Shown here: in pieces, positions 52,667-54,071 of the stretch
Position numbering within the stretch: the first letter of the stretch is position 1
Layout of the letters: each line of letters begins with the position of its first letter
NCBI RefSeq assembly: GCF_015209595.1
Contig: NZ_JADEYS010000028.1
Location: forward strand, 1 to 54,071
Length of the DNA stretch: 54,071 nucleotides
Direction of reading: 5' to 3'
Source of the DNA: Pontibacterium sinense
GTDB taxonomy: Bacteria; Pseudomonadota; Gammaproteobacteria; Pseudomonadales; Balneatricaceae
Program-made: the position numbers and the translations under genes
The notes under the pieces: generated by a model
The model's database searches: none
Told to the model about the DNA's origin: nothing
Seen by the model: only the letters and a program-made list of their open reading frames with translations

Positions 52667-53770
52667 ATGAGTCTTGCTGATAAAGTACTGGCAGTAAATA
52701 ACGATCTGCCAATCCGTACCGATGCACCGGTACACAGTGGTAAAGTCCGTTCCGTTTACTGGCTGACGAAAGAAGACAGCCGTCGCCTGATCAAAGAGAA
52801 AGGCTACAACGTTCACGAAGATGCAGAATTGGCAGTGATGGTCATCAGTGACCGTATCTCCGCATTCGAATGCATCTGGACCGGTGAAGGTGGCATGCAG
52901 GGCGTACCGGGTAAAGGTGCCGCACTGAACGCGATCTCCAACCACTGGTTCAAACTGTTCCGTGAACAGGGTCTGGCTGATAGCCACATTCTGGACATCC
53001 CACATCCGTTGGTTTGGGTTGTGCAGAAAGCGAAGCCGGTTATGATCGAAGCGATCTGCCGTCAGTACATCACGGGTTCTATGTGGCGTTCATACGCTAA
53101 AGGCGAGCGTGAGTTCTGTGGTATCGAAATCGCAGACGACCTGAACAAAGATCAGAAGCTGCCTGAGCTGCTGATCACTCCGTCCACCAAAGGTATCCTG
53201 AAAGATATCCCAGGTGTACCTGAAGTCGACGACGTGAACATCACACGTAACGACATCGTGAACAACTTTGAAGCGTTCCAGTTCCGTAGCGAAGCAGACA
53301 TTGATCTGTACGAAAAGCTGCTGAAAGAAGGCTTTGATGTGATCAGCGCTGAACTGGAGAAGATCGATCAGGTCTTCGTTGATACCAAGTTCGAATTTGG
53401 TTACGTAACCGACGCAGATGGTAACGAAAACCTGATCTACATGGATGAAGTCGGTACGCCTGACTCTTCCCGTATTTGGGATGGTGCATCTTACCGTGAC
53501 GGTAAAGTGATCGAGAACTCCAAAGAAGTTTTCCGTCAGGAACTGCTGAGCCACTTCCCTGATTCAGATATTCTGGTCAACAAAGATCGCATGGAAGAGC
53601 GTTACGCTCTGGCACGCGACAACGAGCTGCCTGCAGCACTGATCCAGAAAGTATCTGATACCTATGTAGGTATCGCTGAAAAGATCACAGGCGAGAAACT
53701 GACTCTGTCTGAGAATCCAAAAGCAGAGATCGTTGAGATCCTGCGTGAGCAGTACGGCCTGGTCGACTAA
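52667..53770 (+). CDS. purC: Phosphoribosylaminoimidazole-succinocarboxamide synthase (SAICAR synthase)
   Basis: PurC joins CAIR and aspartate with ATP in purine synthesis. From ATG 52667 ([18 protein letters not shown]) the protein has 367 residues, the long form found in Vibrio-like and other marine gammaproteobacteria, against 237 in E. coli. Motifs are [12 protein letters not shown] (ATP loop), [25 protein letters not shown]-like [14 protein letters not shown], and PDSSRIWD near the C-terminal third. A longer in-frame start at 52574 has no ribosome site. bamC, its usual partner nearby, is 45 kb upstream. Confidence 0.95.
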   Translation: MSLADKVLAVNNDLPIRTDAPVHSGKVRSVYWLTKEDSRRLIKEKGYNVHEDAELAVMVISDRISAFECIWTGEGGMQGVPGKGAALNAISNHWFKLFREQGLADSHILDIPHPLVWVVQKAKPVMIEAICRQYITGSMWRSYAKGEREFCGIEIADDLNKDQKLPELLITPSTKGILKDIPGVPEVDDVNITRNDIVNNFEAFQFRSEADIDLYEKLLKEGFDVISAELEKIDQVFVDTKFEFGYVTDADGNENLIYMDEVGTPDSSRIWDGASYRDGKVIENSKEVFRQELLSHFPDSDILVNKDRMEERYALARDNELPAALIQKVSDTYVGIAEKITGEKLTLSENPKAEIVEILREQYGLVD

Positions 53771-53786
53771 GCCAAACCGCTCGCAT

Positions 53787-53827
53787 AAAAAAGCGCCCGA
53801 TTCGTACAGAATCCGGCGCTTTTTTTG
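53787..53827 (+). terminator. Terminator of purC
   Basis: GCGCC (53793-53797) pairs with GGCGC (53815-53819), GATTC (53799-53803) pairs with GAATC (53809-53813), and a run of T follows. Confidence 0.85.
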
Positions 53828-53892
53828 TGCCTGAGTATTGGGGGGAGTGTGCTGGTTTGAACCTGTAGGAGGTATTTGTATTGGTATTTCTA

Positions 53893-53910
53893 TCACCTGT
53901 AGGGTCGGAT
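53893..53910. repeat. REP-like short palindrome
   Basis: An 8-bp perfect stem, GGTCGGAT (53893-53900) with ATCCGACC (53903-53910), has a TT loop and is preceded by acctgtag, which also occurs as acctgtagg at 53859. It looks like a repetitive extragenic palindrome, but copies elsewhere in the genome cannot be seen from here. Confidence 0.5.
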
Positions 53911-53934
53911 TTATCCGACCGGCATCTTAATCAC

Positions 53935-53976
<42 letters not shown>

Positions 53977-54013
53977 AGCGGCTCTACAACTGAATCGTAG
54001 ATACCATCTCTCC

Positions 54014-54056
54014 ATATGTGCCTCAAGTGATTGATTAGGTCATTTGAGGTACATAT
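54014..54056. repeat. 17-bp inverted repeat near the window end
   Basis: The left arm (54014-54030) and the right arm (54040-54056) pair over all 17 positions, two of them G-T, around a 9-base loop. No T run follows. It may be a folded RNA or a protein-binding palindrome; the next gene lies outside the window. Confidence 0.6.
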
Positions 54057-54071
54057 TCAGTTTGCTGTTTC

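Overview
The window reads as chromosome of a marine, flagellated gammaproteobacterium, most likely of the Oceanospirillales/Pseudomonadales side of the class. Clues are the nadA-bepA-tusA-perM-bcp-dapA-bamC order behind a tRNA-Lys (the Pseudomonas-like arrangement), a PomA/PomB-like flagellar stator, the long (about 367-residue) form of PurC, and a lon-hupB-ppiD block. Taxonomy is inferred from gene content and recalled synteny only; no database was searched.

Layout. 1-7300: tRNA-Lys, then NAD synthesis (nadA), outer-membrane quality control (BepA-type protease), tRNA thiolation (tusA), a PerM-type permease, peroxiredoxin bcp, and the dapA-bamC pair. 7300-15450: a 2-hydroxyacid dehydrogenase, RNA modification (rluA, rlmD), cobS, a YbiB-like protein, a MepK-like murein enzyme, a CPA2 antiporter and a MATE exporter. 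15600-21410: protein and Fe-S quality control (nfuA, lon, hupB, ppiD), with a good sigma-32-like promoter before lon and a strongly folded, terminator-ended segment between hupB and ppiD that looks like a small RNA. 21600-25330: a tautomerase, then a flagellar stator operon (motA-motB-PilZ, overlapping genes) behind a near-perfect FliA (sigma-28) promoter, followed by small conserved proteins.

25330-31600 is accessory. It holds an RTX-type calcium-binding protein with a folded leader, a cysteine-rich secreted protein, and a small relic integron-like cassette cluster without an integrase. The cluster comprises a zinc-ribbon gene, a clear attC, a TTG-started cassette gene, a second attC cut in half by a decayed IS3-family element, and a small membrane protein. 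A transglutaminase-like protein and a methyltransferase follow. 31700-45800 is mostly single-gene metabolism and stress functions: a LysR/SLC13 transporter pair, a GNAT, a catalase with an OxyR-like site upstream, DUF1127/LysR, an outer-membrane barrel, rlmJ, a GFA protein, a phytase-like exported protein, a DUF4405 membrane protein, an FAD oxidoreductase and an orphan FetB-like permease.

45770-54071: a two-gene unit of a truncated response-regulator receiver plus a DUF4388-like protein, a second copy of the calcium-binding family, an EF-G-like GTPase, a MOSC protein, an FMN reductase, an exported truncated globin, and purC. The window ends in repeats (REP-like palindrome, 9-bp tandem repeat, 17-bp inverted repeat). 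purC normally sits next to bamC in relatives such as Pseudomonas aeruginosa; here about 45 kb lies between them.

The least explained items are the hupB-ppiD RNA candidate, the cassette remnant with the three-way-junction structure before it, the duplicated stand-alone calcium-binding proteins, and the 60-codon receiver stub coupled by an ATGA overlap to its neighbour.
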